Shown here: positions 34,164 to 43,418 of the stretch, piece after piece | Layout: each line of letters starts with the position of its first letter | Position numbering within the stretch: position 1 is the first letter of the stretch | Assembly: GCA_944383885.1 (NCBI GenBank) | Contig: CALWRF010000032.1 | Coordinates: 1 to 44,643, forward strand | Direction: 5' to 3' | Length of the DNA: 44,643 nucleotides | Source: an uncultured Clostridia bacterium | GTDB lineage: Bacteria > Bacillota > Clostridia > Lachnospirales > Anaerotignaceae | The notes under the pieces: model-generated | Databases searched by the model: none | Told to the model about the DNA's origin: nothing | What the model saw: the letters and a program-made list of their open reading frames with translations, nothing else | Made by a program: the position numbers and the translations under genes

Positions 34164-35324
34164 ATGAAAGAAAACTTTTTAGCAGACTATTTAAGCAAAT
34201 TCATATCCGTATGCTTTACAATAGAAAGCGACGGAACAAAGACAAAAATCGGTGACGGAGAACCTTTATTTAATGTAAAAATAAATAAACCTCTTAAAAA
34301 AACAGAACTCCTTACAAGCACATCTCTTGCCCTTGGGGAAGCCTATATGCGCGGAGATATAGAACTTGATAAAGACCTTTATTATGTTTTAAATCTGTTT
34401 TTAGGCAATATGTCAAAGTTCAGCACAAATGAAAGCGCTCTTAAAAACATAATAAAAACATCTGTATCAAAAGCCAATCAGAAAAAAGAGGTTTCGTCCC
34501 ACTATGATATAGGAAACGATTTTTATAAACTTTGGCTTGATAAAGACATGAACTATTCATGCGCATATTTCAAAGACGATACAAAAACTCTCGACGAAGC
34601 CCAGGAAGACAAACTTGACCATATACTTGCAAAACTTCAGTTAGAAGAAGGCATGACACTTCTTGATATAGGCTGCGGCTGGGGCGCACTTCTTTTAAGA
34701 GCAGCTAAAAAATATAAAGTAAAAGGCTGCGGAATTACATTAAGTTCTGAACAGGAGAAAGGCTTTTCTGAAAAAATCAAAGCAGAAGGTCTTGAGGACA
34801 TGCTTACAGTTAAAATTATGGACTACAGGGATTTGCCTGAAAGCGGAATGACATTTGACAGAGTTGTAAGTGTTGGAATGCTTGAACATGTAGGCAGGAA
34901 AAACTATGACTTATTCCTTAAATGCGTTCATTCTGTGTTAAAAGACAGCGGTTTGTTCCTTCTCCACTTTATCAGCGCTCTTAAAGAACATCCGGGAGAT
35001 GCATGGATTAAAAAATACATTTTCCCAGGCGGTATGATACCAAGTCTGAGGGAAATTGTAAACATAATGCCGGATTACAACTTCTATACCCTTGATATTG
35101 AAAGTTTAAGAAGACACTATAACCGCACCCTCCTCTGCTGGAGAGAAAACTTTAATAACCATCGTGAAGAAATTGAAAAAATGATGGGTATAGAGTTTAC
35201 AAGAATGTGGGACCTTTACCTCGCATCATGCGCCGCTACATTTAATAACGGCATTATAGACCTTCATCAGATACTTATGTCAAAAGGAATTAATAATTCA
35301 ATACCAATGCTCAGAACAGTATAA
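34164..35324 (+). CDS. cfa: Cyclopropane-fatty-acyl-phospholipid synthase
   Basis: 386 residues. It transfers a methylene from S-adenosylmethionine to double bonds of membrane lipid acyl chains. Signs: SSHYDIGNDFYKLWLDKDMNYSCAYF shared by the family (given in two parts: SSHYDIGNDFY and DMNYSCAYF); the SAM loop LLDIGCGWGALLLRAA; VVSVGMLEHVG; FLLHFISAL; and KYIFPGGMIPSLREI. AGGAGG lies 10 bases before ATG 34164. The gene has its own promoter and a hairpin after the stop. It lacks the extended N-terminal part of E. coli Cfa but has the usual short helical one. Confidence 0.95.
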   Translation: MKENFLADYLSKFISVCFTIESDGTKTKIGDGEPLFNVKINKPLKKTELLTSTSLALGEAYMRGDIELDKDLYYVLNLFLGNMSKFSTNESALKNIIKTSVSKANQKKEVSSHYDIGNDFYKLWLDKDMNYSCAYFKDDTKTLDEAQEDKLDHILAKLQLEEGMTLLDIGCGWGALLLRAAKKYKVKGCGITLSSEQEKGFSEKIKAEGLEDMLTVKIMDYRDLPESGMTFDRVVSVGMLEHVGRKNYDLFLKCVHSVLKDSGLFLLHFISALKEHPGDAWIKKYIFPGGMIPSLREIVNIMPDYNFYTLDIESLRRHYNRTLLCWRENFNNHREEIEKMMGIEFTRMWDLYLASCAATFNNGIIDLHQILMSKGINNSIPMLRTV

Positions 35325-35334
35325 TATGTAATTT

Positions 35335-35373
35335 TAAGGACATGCCATCTGCCGCAGGGCAGGCGTGTCCTTA
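35335..35373 (+). terminator. Large hairpin after cfa
   Basis: TAAGGACATGCC and GGCGTGTCCTTA form a 12-bp stem with one G·U. Inside is a second small stem, CTGCC/GGCAG. There is no strong T tract, so it may protect the 3' end as well as stop transcription. Confidence 0.6.
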
Positions 35374-35377
35374 TTAA

Positions 35378-35406
35378 TTGAAAATAAACCTCCGCCGTGA
35401 TATACT
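35378..35406 (+). promoter_or_regulatory. Promoter of the small membrane protein gene
   Basis: TTGAAA (35378-35383) and TATACT (35401-35406), 17-base spacer, about 60 bases before the start at 35465. Confidence 0.65.
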
Positions 35407-35464
35407 TAAATTATAGATTTAAACCATAAATTAAATTCAGTGTGTTTTATCAGGAGATGATTTT

Positions 35465-35692
35465 ATGAAAAAGTTCATTCAGATAATATTCATTACTATA
35501 ATAACCGCTGAATGCTTTATGTTTTTTGGCGGATATATGCTCTTTGATTTTTCTAAGCGCTTTTTTACGGCAACTGCCGCTGTGGCGTTTTTAATTTCAG
35601 TTGTAATTTACGCCTTCGCTGAACAGCAGGAAAAAATCCGTAAACTTGAAAAAAGAATAGCTTCTCTTGAGGAAAGCACTAATAAAAAATAA
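35465..35692 (+). CDS. Small membrane protein with coiled-coil tail
   Basis: 75 residues. AGGAGATG stands 7 bases before the ATG. Two hydrophobic helices (~5-27 and ~36-54) are followed by a charged amphipathic tail with a heptad pattern, QEKIRKLEKRIASLEES. The tail would sit in the cytoplasm. It resembles many small phage-shock or septum-type membrane proteins in size, but no family is recognised. It has its own promoter. Confidence 0.75.
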   Translation: MKKFIQIIFITIITAECFMFFGGYMLFDFSKRFFTATAAVAFLISVVIYAFAEQQEKIRKLEKRIASLEESTNKK

Positions 35693-35835
35693 TTATAATG
35701 CATAATTTTTAAGTATTTAATATTTTCAAATCAGTTTTTTATAACTTTAGTCTAAATATCAAGTAATTATTTTGCTTCTGATTATTCTATATTTTTAACA
35801 TAAATTAATTATATAAACCTTTAGGAGGTATGTTG

Positions 35836-36951
35836 ATGTCTAAAAAGAAAATAGCTGTTTTAACAGGCGGAGGAGATGCGCCTGGACTTAACGCGGTAAT
35901 ATATACACTTACTAAAACATGTATATTGAAATACGGATATGAGCTTATTGGTTACAAGTCTGGTTACAGGGGATTATATACTAACGATTTTATGCCCCTT
36001 ACGCTTGAAAACACAACAGGTATACTTCACAAAGGCGGCTCGATTTTATACAGCTCCAATAAAGATAACCTCTTTGACTATAAAGTTATTGAAAACGGCG
36101 TTGCCGTAAGAAAAGATGTTTCTGATGTGGCAATACAGAACCTTAAAAATGAAGGTGTGGAATGTCTTGTTATACTCGGCGGCGACGGAACTCTTACAAG
36201 TGCCCGTGACTTCGCGCGCAAAGGCGTTAATATTATAGGAGTTCCTAAAACAATAGACAACGACCTTAAATCAACAGATGTTACATTCGGCTTTAACACA
36301 GCTGTTAATATTGTTACTGAAGCGCTCGGAAGGCTTCATACCACAGCCGAGAGCCATCACAGAATAATAGTTGTAGAGGTAATGGGCAGAAACGCCGGCT
36401 GGATAGCTCTTCATGGCGGAATTGCCGGCTCAGCCGATATTATACTAATACCTGAAATACCATATACCCTTGACAACATAGTCCAGAAAATACATGAAAG
36501 AGATGCAAGAGGCAAACTTTTTACAATTATTGTAGTATCAGAAGGCGCTATGGAACTTGGCGGCACAGTAACAGTTAATAAAGTTGTTAAAGACAGCCCT
36601 GACCCTATACGTCTTGGCGGTATTGCCAATAAGCTTACATACCAGCTTGAACAGCTTATAGGCGAAGAACATGAAATACGTCCTGTTGTGCTTGGGCATA
36701 CACAAAGAGGCGGAGAAACATCACCTTATGACAGAATACTTTCAGCAAGATATGGTTCTTATGCCGCAAAACTTATACATGAAGAAAAATACGGCAATAT
36801 GGTCTGCCTTAAACATGGCGAAATAAGCTATGTTCCCCTTGAAGAAGTCGTCGGCTCTCAAAAACAAATTGACCCTGAAACAGATGAGCTTGTTCATGTT
36901 GCACGTGACTTGGGTGTTTCATTTGGCGATATACCTGTTCACAGAATTTAA
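35836..36951 (+). CDS. pfkA: 6-Phosphofructokinase (ATP-type residues, group III-like)
   Basis: 371 residues from ATG 35836, with AGGAGG 7 bases upstream; ATG 35830 is only one base from that box. It phosphorylates fructose 6-phosphate in glycolysis. Motifs: AVLTGGGDAPGLNAVI, the phosphoryl donor loop GGDGT, PKTIDNDL, the MGRNAGWIALH loop, and GHTQRGGETSPYDRIL. The donor site reads GGDGT (glycine, as in ATP enzymes), while the next loop reads PKTIDND (lysine, as in PPi and group III enzymes). This mixed signature is known for the so-called mixed-substrate group, so the donor should be tested. It has its own terminator. Confidence 0.92.
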   Translation: MSKKKIAVLTGGGDAPGLNAVIYTLTKTCILKYGYELIGYKSGYRGLYTNDFMPLTLENTTGILHKGGSILYSSNKDNLFDYKVIENGVAVRKDVSDVAIQNLKNEGVECLVILGGDGTLTSARDFARKGVNIIGVPKTIDNDLKSTDVTFGFNTAVNIVTEALGRLHTTAESHHRIIVVEVMGRNAGWIALHGGIAGSADIILIPEIPYTLDNIVQKIHERDARGKLFTIIVVSEGAMELGGTVTVNKVVKDSPDPIRLGGIANKLTYQLEQLIGEEHEIRPVVLGHTQRGGETSPYDRILSARYGSYAAKLIHEEKYGNMVCLKHGEISYVPLEEVVGSQKQIDPETDELVHVARDLGVSFGDIPVHRI

Positions 36952-36967
36952 TTATAGTTTATTTAAA

Positions 36968-36997
36968 AGCACGCTTAATTTAAAGAGCGTGTTTTTT
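36968..36997 (+). terminator. Terminator of pfkA
   Basis: CACGCT (36970-36975) and AGCGTG (36986-36991) with a 10-base loop, followed by six T. Confidence 0.8.
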
Positions 36998-37110
36998 GTG
37001 TTTATTTATAATTTACTTAAATTATTTAATTAAAACCAAAACTTATTAATATTATCCTGTTTGCCATAACTCATGTTTTTTTACGCATATTTGCAACTAA
37101 GCATATATGC

Positions 37111-37145
37111 AAAAAGCACGGCTTCCAGAAGGATTCCGTGCTTTA
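37111..37145 (-). terminator. Terminator of metK
   Basis: On the minus strand, AAAGCACGG and CCGTGCTTT form a 9-bp stem with a 14-base loop, then TTT. It lies 26 bases after the metK stop. Confidence 0.85.
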
Positions 37146-37170
37146 ATTTTTAATTTATCTAAATATCTTA

Positions 37171-38301
37171 TTACTGTTTAAAAACATCTACCATGTCAAG
37201 CTTTTCCCATGGCAAGTCAAGGTCGTTTCTTCCAAAGTGACCATAAGCTGCTGTCTGTTTATAAATAGGTCTTCTAAGGTCGAATCTGTTTATAATGCCC
37301 TTAGGTGTAAGGTCAAAATTCTTCTGAACTAACTCCTCAAGTTTTTCATCAGCAATTTTGCCTGTGCCGAATGTATTTACAAGTACTGATACAGGCTGTG
37401 CAACGCCTATGGCATAAGCAAGCTGAATTTCGCACTTTTCAGCTGCTCCGCTTGCTACAATATTTTTAGCAACATGTCTTGCTGCATAGCATGCACTCCT
37501 GTCAACCTTTGTAGGGTCTTTGCCAGAAAAAGCACCGCCGCCATGACGCGCGTATCCGCCATATGTGTCAACTATAATCTTTCTGCCTGTCAGCCCGCTG
37601 TCACCTTGCGGTCCGCCGATTACAAAACGACCTGTAGGGTTAATGAAATACTTTGTATTTTCATCTAAAAGCTCAGCTGGTATTACTTCCTTAATAACTT
37701 TTTCAATTATGTCTTTTTCAATAGTATCATGGTCAACTTCAGGCGCATGCTGAGTTGAAATAACTACTGTGTCTACCCTAACCGGCTTATCATCTTCGTA
37801 CTCAACTGTTACCTGAGATTTTCCATCTGGTCTGAGATAAGAAAGAACACCTGTCTTTCTTGCTTCTGTAAGCCGCCTTGCAAGCTTGTGGGCAAGGTAA
37901 ATTGGCATTGGCATATATTCATCTGTTTCATTGCACGCAAAACCAAACATCATGCCCTGGTCGCCGGCTCCTTCGTTATCAACACCCATAGCAATGTCAG
38001 GCGATTGACCTTTAAGCGATGTAATTACAGCGCAGGAATCAGCGTCAAAACCGTATTTAGCTCTTGTATAGCCAATTTCCCTAACAGTATCTCTTACAAT
38101 TTCCTCAATATCAACATAGCAGTTTGTCGTAACTTCGCCCATAACAAAAATCATGCCTGTAGTAGCTGTTGTTTCGCAGGCAACTCTTGCCATAGGGTCT
38201 TTAGCAAGTATAGAATCAAGAACAGCGTCAGATATCTGGTCGCATATTTTATCCGGATGTCCTTCTGTAACAGACTCTGAAGTAAAAAGTCTTCTTGACA
38301 T
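37171..38301 (-). CDS. metK: S-adenosylmethionine synthase
   Basis: 376 residues, at the short end of the usual 380-400. It makes SAM from methionine and ATP. Signs: [36 protein letters not shown] with the GAGDQG core, [20 protein letters not shown], and the glycine-rich P-loop [16 protein letters not shown]. The start ATG 38301 has AAGGAGG upstream. The leader carries a SAM-I riboswitch with its terminator (38334-38464), which gives feedback control by the product. It stands alone between two terminators. Confidence 0.97.
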   Translation of the reverse strand: MSRRLFTSESVTEGHPDKICDQISDAVLDSILAKDPMARVACETTATTGMIFVMGEVTTNCYVDIEEIVRDTVREIGYTRAKYGFDADSCAVITSLKGQSPDIAMGVDNEGAGDQGMMFGFACNETDEYMPMPIYLAHKLARRLTEARKTGVLSYLRPDGKSQVTVEYEDDKPVRVDTVVISTQHAPEVDHDTIEKDIIEKVIKEVIPAELLDENTKYFINPTGRFVIGGPQGDSGLTGRKIIVDTYGGYARHGGGAFSGKDPTKVDRSACYAARHVAKNIVASGAAEKCEIQLAYAIGVAQPVSVLVNTFGTGKIADEKLEELVQKNFDLTPKGIINRFDLRRPIYKQTAAYGHFGRNDLDLPWEKLDMVDVFKQ

Positions 38302-38333
38302 TTATAACTCCTCCTTTTAAAAATAAATAGTAT

Positions 38334-38354
38334 AAAAAAAAGCCCGTCAGGGCT
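38334..38354 (-). terminator. SAM riboswitch terminator
   Basis: On the minus strand, AGCCC-TGAC-GGGCT followed by seven or eight T. It is the expression platform of the SAM-I riboswitch at 38361-38464. Confidence 0.85.
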
Positions 38355-38360
38355 AAATAA

Positions 38361-38464
38361 AAGCTCATCTTACACATAAAAATATGTGTGGGAATTAGCA
38401 CCGTGCATAAAGCCGGTTGCTGGGTGTCACAGGGCCCTGTCCCTCGACCACTCTTGATAAGCTT
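38361..38464 (-). promoter_or_regulatory. SAM-I (S-box) riboswitch controlling metK
   Basis: On the minus strand the aptamer starts AAGCTTATCAAGAGTGGTCG and ends GATGAGCTT, which together form P1. It contains GAGGGACAGGGCCC, then the core CACCCAGCAACCGG, then GGTGCTAATTCC, the conserved SAM-I pieces. It lies upstream of metK with the terminator hairpin between. High SAM is expected to reduce metK expression. Confidence 0.97.
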
Positions 38465-38504
38465 ATAAATTATATAGGCATACTGCCTTTTTGCTATGGA
38501 AAAC

Positions 38505-38532
38505 ATTATATCATATAATCTGTATATTGCAA
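38505..38532 (-). promoter_or_regulatory. Promoter of metK
   Basis: Minus strand TTGCAA (38527-38532) and TATAAT (38505-38510), 16-base spacer, just ahead of the riboswitch. Confidence 0.7.
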
Positions 38533-38676
38533 GTAGAATTTTTTTTCGTAAAAAAATAAACTCAAAATTTTTTCAAAAAATCCAAACTTTTTACACCTCT
38601 TAATTATCTATATAGTAAAAGCAGTAAAAACCACCGCGGTAAGAAGTATGTGAAACATACAAAACAGGAGGCAACC

Positions 38677-39168
38677 ATGGAAAATGATTTATACGACCTG
38701 ACAGTAAGTTATATACTTGAGTCTCAGGAAAAATTTTACAGGCTGGCATACAGCTACGTACGTAATAAAGAAAGCGCTTTGGACATTGTGCAGAACTCAA
38801 TCTGCACAGCACTTGAAAAATGCTATACAATAAAAAACCCACAAGCCATAAAGACTTGGCTTTATAAAATAATAGTTAATGAGGCATTGCGGCATATTAA
38901 GGCTTCCAAAAAAGAGTCCCTTTCTGACCAAACACTGCCTGAACAGTCCTATAATGAACCATATTTTGATAAAAACAGGGAGGTTTATGAGGCAGTACAG
39001 AATTTAAGCGAACCCGTAAGGACAGTAATTATACTGCATTATTACGAGGACCTTACAATTAAACAGATAGCCGAAATAACAAATACTAACCCCAGCACAG
39101 TAAAAACAAGGCTTTACAGCGGGCTTAGCAAATTAGAAAACAAGTTATCAAAGGAGGCCTTAGCATGA
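38677..39168 (+). CDS. sigV: ECF sigma factor, SigV-like
   Basis: 163 residues from ATG 38677, with AGGAGG 7 bases before it. Region 2 is at ~15-80 (FYRLAYSYVRNKESALDIVQ, then AIKTWLYKIIVNEALRHIK) and region 4 at ~108-160 (LSEPVRTVIILHYYEDLTIK, then PSTVKTRLYSGLSKLE). It is an RNA polymerase sigma factor of the extracytoplasmic function group. Its stop overlaps the next start (ATGA), the usual coupling with an anti-sigma factor, and the partner is RsiV-like. By analogy with Bacillus SigV it would switch on lysozyme-resistance genes. The leader holds a GTATGT-GAA-ACATAC hairpin at 38646-38660. Confidence 0.88.
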   Translation: MENDLYDLTVSYILESQEKFYRLAYSYVRNKESALDIVQNSICTALEKCYTIKNPQAIKTWLYKIIVNEALRHIKASKKESLSDQTLPEQSYNEPYFDKNREVYEAVQNLSEPVRTVIILHYYEDLTIKQIAEITNTNPSTVKTRLYSGLSKLENKLSKEALA

Positions 39169-40082
39169 AAATTGAAGACAGTAAAAAAATATATGATTCA
39201 ATAGAAATACCCCCTGAGCTTAATACAGTAGTAAAAAATGCTATTGCTAAAAGCAGCAGGAAAAAAGCTGTATATATAAGGAGGAAAACGCTTATGAAAA
39301 AAACATTTAAAGGCTTAACAGTTACAGCAGCCGGTTTAATAGTATGCACAACTGTAGCGCTTAATACAATACCTGCATTTGCTACTGAAATGGCAAAACT
39401 TCCGGTTATAGGCACTATTGCAAAAGTTCTTACAGTACGTTCATTCCATGGTGTTGAAGAAAACATGTATAATGTAGACATGGATGTTCCAAACATTGTA
39501 ATCGACAGCAGCGGAAAAGAAACAAATACAGATTTTACTGATAAAATAAACACAGAAATAGAAAAAATAGTTAACGACTACCGCGCTCAGGCTGAAAAAG
39601 ATTTTGAGGAATATAAAAAGGCATTTTTTGAAACCGGCGGTACTGAAGAAGAATGGAACGACCGCAAAATGGATATAATAATAAACTACGATATTAAATC
39701 ACAAAACGGCAATATACTTTCTCTTGAGCTTATAACATCAAAAAGCTGGGTAGCATCAAATGAGGAACGCCATTACTACAATCTTAACCTTGATACTGAT
39801 AAAGAAATAACTCTTAAAGACCTGCTTGGCGATGATTATATTAACATCTGCAACGAAAGCATTAAAAAACAGATTGAACAGCGTATAGCCGAAGACGAAA
39901 ATAATATTTATTTCGGCTATGGCAATAGCACTGATGATTCAATGAATGATGCCGGTTTTAAAACAATAACTGCTGAAACACCGTTTTATATTAACGAAAA
40001 AGGCAATCCCGTTATTGTTTTTGCCAAATACGAAATAGCGCCTGGATATATGGGCTATCAGGAATTTGAAATAACAAAATAA
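39165..40082 (+). CDS. rsiV: RsiV-like anti-sigma factor with DUF3298 lysozyme-binding domain
   Basis: 305 residues. The cytoplasmic part (1-44) should bind the sigma factor. One membrane helix (about 48-68) is followed by an AFA-T site (71-74) that fits signal peptidase cleavage. The outside part (about 90-300) carries DUF4163/DUF3298-like sequence, ending GYMGYQEFEITK. In Bacillus, RsiV binds lysozyme outside and is then cut by signal peptidase and the site-2 protease, freeing SigV. The start ATGA overlaps the sigma gene stop. An internal AAGGAGG (39278-39284) and ATG (39294) could start a form without the sigma-binding part; see the findings. It is followed by a terminator at 40121. Confidence 0.88.
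   Translation: MKIEDSKKIYDSIEIPPELNTVVKNAIAKSSRKKAVYIRRKTLMKKTFKGLTVTAAGLIVCTTVALNTIPAFATEMAKLPVIGTIAKVLTVRSFHGVEENMYNVDMDVPNIVIDSSGKETNTDFTDKINTEIEKIVNDYRAQAEKDFEEYKKAFFETGGTEEEWNDRKMDIIINYDIKSQNGNILSLELITSKSWVASNEERHYYNLNLDTDKEITLKDLLGDDYINICNESIKKQIEQRIAEDENNIYFGYGNSTDDSMNDAGFKTITAETPFYINEKGNPVIVFAKYEIAPGYMGYQEFEITK
39278..39296 (+). promoter_or_regulatory. Internal ribosome binding site and start inside rsiV
   Basis: AAGGAGG (39278-39284), a 9-base spacer, then an in-frame ATG (39294, codon 44). The product would begin MKKTFKGLTVTAAGLIV and run through AFA-T, like a normal signal peptide. The AGGAGG is part of two Arg codons (AGG AGG), so chance is possible. Confidence 0.4.
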
Positions 40083-40120
40083 TTTAATTATAAATACGCC
40101 CCTTCATTAAAAAAACCATA

Positions 40121-40152
40121 GAAAAGCCCGGGAATTTATCCCCGGGCTTTTC
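40121..40152. terminator. Bidirectional terminator between rsiV and the AGCS gene
   Basis: GAAAAGCCCGGG (40121-40132) and CCCGGGCTTTTC (40141-40152) are perfect 12-bp arms with an 8-base loop and T tracts both ways. Confidence 0.9.
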
Positions 40153-40173
40153 CGCTTATAACACTGTTAAGTT

Positions 40174-41667
40174 TTACCCCTTCAGCATTTCTTTATGTTT
40201 AACATTTATCTCTTTTTCCCTTTCGGCTACACCTTTAACATTTTCAAAGAATATAGGGAAATTCGGGTCAACTTTGCCTATGCCCATATAACGAGCCTTA
40301 TAATCTTTAAATATCTCCCAGAATTTATCTCGTAATACAAATAATGAGAATAAGTTAAAGAATACAGGAAGAACCAAAGCTATATCAGTTATAGCCCAGA
40401 ATACTGTAGCGTCATAATTATGAAGCGTAAGTGTTGTTACAATTACAATGTTAGGTATAGGGAAAAGGAATTTCCATGCATTAACAAGTTTATCCCTTAA
40501 AACAGGGTGATTACGGAGCATATAACGGATATTAACTATATCGTATGCATACCATGCTGATGTTGTTGTTAAACCAAAAAGGAGCGCAATTAAACCAAGG
40601 AACCATGTTCCAACCTTACCAAATGTCTGTGTATAAGCTGACATAGTAAGTGTAGCGCCTGCTTCGCCATTGCTCCAAACACCAGTACAAAGAACAGCTA
40701 AAGCAGTAATTGTACAGATTATAACTGTATCAATAAATACTTCAAAAGCACCCCAAAGACCCTGTTTCATAGGGTGGTCAACATGGGCTGAGCCATGAAC
40801 AAAAGGTGATGTGCCCTGCCCTGCTTCATTTGAGTTCATTGAACGGGAAATACCTGAACGCATTGCTACTGACACTGTAGAACCAATAAAACCGCCTGTC
40901 GCAGCTGAGCCTGTAAATGCATCGTGGAATATAGCTTTAATAACGCCTGGAAGGCTGCTAATATTCATGATTATAAGCAAAATACCGCCAACTATAAAAG
41001 CAATACACATAAAAGGCACTAATTTTTCGGCAAACTTGCCTATTCGGGTTGTTCCTCGGCAAGTAACGTAAAAAATGAAAATAGAATAAAGAAAAACAAA
41101 TACAATAGGATTAATTCCAAAAGCTACATGCAAAGATTCAGAAATTGTATATGCCTGAGAACCTGCAAGCCACGAAATGAAAAGTGAAATTGAAAATCCC
41201 ATTGCAAGGAAAACGCCATATTTCTTGCCTTTATCCCAGTCAATGCCTTTTTCAATCATAAATGTGGCTCCGCCGTAATAATTTCCATCATCATCTTTAT
41301 TTCTGTAATAACAGCCAAGTGTAACTTCTACAACTTTAATCATCATTCCGAAAAATGCCCATACAAGCATCCAAAAAACTGCGCCGGGTCCGCCTGTAGC
41401 AACAGCTGTAGCTACACCGGCAAGGTTGCCGGCTCCCACTGTGCCGCCAATAGCTATGGCAACAGCCGCAAATGATGATATAGTGCCGTCTGAACCCGTT
41501 TTTTCACTATCCTTTTTGTTTCCAATAGTGTTTTTCATTATGTACGGCAGATGTACAATTGAAAAAAAGCCTGAGCGCAAAGTGTAATAAAGACCTATTA
41601 CAAGTACAAATATAATAAATGGCATACCCCACAGAAAACCATCAACAGCGTCTAAAAATTCAGCCAT
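40174..41667 (-). CDS. Alanine/glycine:cation symporter (AGCS family)
   Basis: 497 residues with about 10-11 membrane helices, a usual length. It takes up alanine or glycine with sodium or protons. Family motifs: the N-terminal FIIFVLVIGLYYTLRSGFFS; AIGGTVGAGNLAGVATAVAT, the typical GTVGAGN-type loop; SRSMNSNEAGQGTSPFVHGS; and SAWYAYDIVNIRYMLRNH. AAGGAGGG lies 7 bases before the ATG at 41667. It is a single gene with a long gene-poor region upstream. Which amino acid it prefers cannot be read from the sequence. Confidence 0.94.
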   Translation of the reverse strand: MAEFLDAVDGFLWGMPFIIFVLVIGLYYTLRSGFFSIVHLPYIMKNTIGNKKDSEKTGSDGTISSFAAVAIAIGGTVGAGNLAGVATAVATGGPGAVFWMLVWAFFGMMIKVVEVTLGCYYRNKDDDGNYYGGATFMIEKGIDWDKGKKYGVFLAMGFSISLFISWLAGSQAYTISESLHVAFGINPIVFVFLYSIFIFYVTCRGTTRIGKFAEKLVPFMCIAFIVGGILLIIMNISSLPGVIKAIFHDAFTGSAATGGFIGSTVSVAMRSGISRSMNSNEAGQGTSPFVHGSAHVDHPMKQGLWGAFEVFIDTVIICTITALAVLCTGVWSNGEAGATLTMSAYTQTFGKVGTWFLGLIALLFGLTTTSAWYAYDIVNIRYMLRNHPVLRDKLVNAWKFLFPIPNIVIVTTLTLHNYDATVFWAITDIALVLPVFFNLFSLFVLRDKFWEIFKDYKARYMGIGKVDPNFPIFFENVKGVAEREKEINVKHKEMLKG

Positions 41668-42805
41668 AAAAGACCCTCCTTATCATTAAATATTTTTTAT
41701 TGCTAAAATATCAATATGCAGAATAATTATGTAAGCCTTTGTGCAATAAAATACTGTATTTTAAATCTAAAATAAATTTTTTGCATATTATAAAACTTTG
41801 GGCTGGAATACAGGTATTTAATATTTGTTTAGGGATTTAATTTAAGCAAATATTCTAATCGAAACTTATTTTAAATTAAAAATATTAAATATCAAACTCA
41901 ATTTTGAATTATAAACAATTAAATTCCATTGTAAAAATATTGTATTACTTTATTTGCTTTAAATAATATCAATCAAAAAAGTTATGCTTTTTTGGTTTTA
42001 CTATTTCTGTTTATAATAAAAATAAATAAAAATCTGTTGTATAACGCCTTTTATAAACATCATAAAAAGCTAAATTATTGTTATTTATGCTGCTGCACCT
42101 CCCCAATATTTTATTAATTTAGAAAGCGCTTTTTAATTTTGCTTAAGCTTAAAATTATTATATAGCTGTTAAATATTGCTAACAATTATCACTTTATATA
42201 CAAAAATCTATAACAAAATGTTATAGATTAAATATTTAACAAAAATATAATGCTTTTTTATATAAACATTTAGGCTTAAATACAAAAAATTTAATAAAAA
42301 ATAAAGTACACGATTTACAACATAAATCCAATAAAAATTATAAGCAATTAAAACACAAATATTAAAATTAATACTTGAGCTGCGGCTTTTTTAATAATAA
42401 AAAAATACATTATTTTAGCTTGATATTTTATTTGTAAAATAATAACAAACCACCTATTTTTAATTGTTTCTTTATTAATTGTTCGTTATACGAAAATTTA
42501 AAAGAATTAAAATAAACTTAATCTTAAAGCGTATATTAACAAATCAACATTTAGTTTTAAACCATAGTTCTGAAAACAAGTTCTTCAATCGTATTTAATT
42601 ATTCGACATTTTATGAATTTCAATATATATGAAATTCAATTAATAAAAATACTTAAAAATTATATTTCATATTTTTAAGCAAAGTAAAAAATCATTAAAT
42701 TAAAATTAAGTTTTTTATTATTATGAAATCTGTCTTTCTGTATTTCTTGATTAAAAATAAATAAAAGATATTAATTTTTATGCTTGTATTTCTGTTCAAT
42801 TTAGC

Positions 42806-42999
42806 ATGGACGGGAGAAAAGCAGGTTTTACTATTGTAAAAGTGTTTAAATATGTATTTTCAACTATGGGCAGTTTTTTAACAAACAATATAAGTGAAAA
42901 TACAAAAGCATTAGCACAAAAAAATCAAAACTGAAAGAACAGCTAAAATATAAAAATACTCAGTTAGAGAGCAACGATATGCCTTTAATACAAAAATAA
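42806..42999 (+). pseudogene. Possible frameshifted small gene (coiled-coil type)
   Basis: From ATG 42806 a frame codes 42 residues (MDGRKAGFTIVKVFKYVFST at the start) and stops. Adding one base to the A7 run near 42918-42924 joins it to a second frame with KLKEQLKYKNTQLESNDM, ending TAA at 42999, for about 65 residues in all. The charged helical pattern runs on across the shift, as expected for a broken gene or a base error. No ribosome binding site was found before the ATG, and the family is unknown. Confidence 0.35.
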
Positions 43000-43355
43000 C
43001 ATTACTTAACCGCTCATATAAACGACACATCTTTTTTAATCAAATATCCGTACAGGCTATTCTTCTATTTCAAAAATACCGATTATTCTTTTATATTTTT
43101 CTGCTTTTCAGCTCGCCGCACGCATTAGTTTAACCAATAAATAATATGCCGATTTTTGAATTTATTCAGTTGATTAATAATATATTAAAATATTTAGTGC
43201 GTTTAAAATATTTAATTACTTAATTTAATGCAAAATTATATAAAAGTTATATTAATAAAATATAAAACCCCTTTTCTTTTCCTCATTATGCATAATTTTT
43301 AATAATTACTATAAATATTTCATACAATTCCCAAAACCTTGCGTTTTTATATTTC

Positions 43356-43384
43356 TTGACTTGTGCCATTACCGTATATAAAAT
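43356..43384 (+). promoter_or_regulatory. Promoter of the PsiE-like gene
   Basis: TTGACT (43356-43361) and TAAAAT (43379-43384) with a 17-base spacer, about 35 bases before the start at 43419. Confidence 0.7.
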
Positions 43385-43418
43385 ATAATTAGAAAGATTA
43401 AAAACAGGAGGTAGTTTG

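Larger units (their letters stand above)
41668..43418. other. 1.7 kb A+T-rich gene-poor spacer
   Basis: No intact gene on either strand. It holds three perfect inverted repeats: AATCTATAACA/TGTTATAGATT with a 3-base loop (42205-42229), TTCGT-TAT-ACGAA (42482-42494), and GAATTTCA/TGAAATTC (42615-42637). A frameshifted open frame at 42806-42999 may be a gene remnant. It is the longest gap in the window. Confidence 0.6.

Noticed and set aside
38581..38660. ECF-type autoregulatory promoter before sigV
   Set aside because: AAACTTTTTACA and TCTATATA are suggestive of an ECF promoter, but no solid consensus match at proper spacing could be shown.
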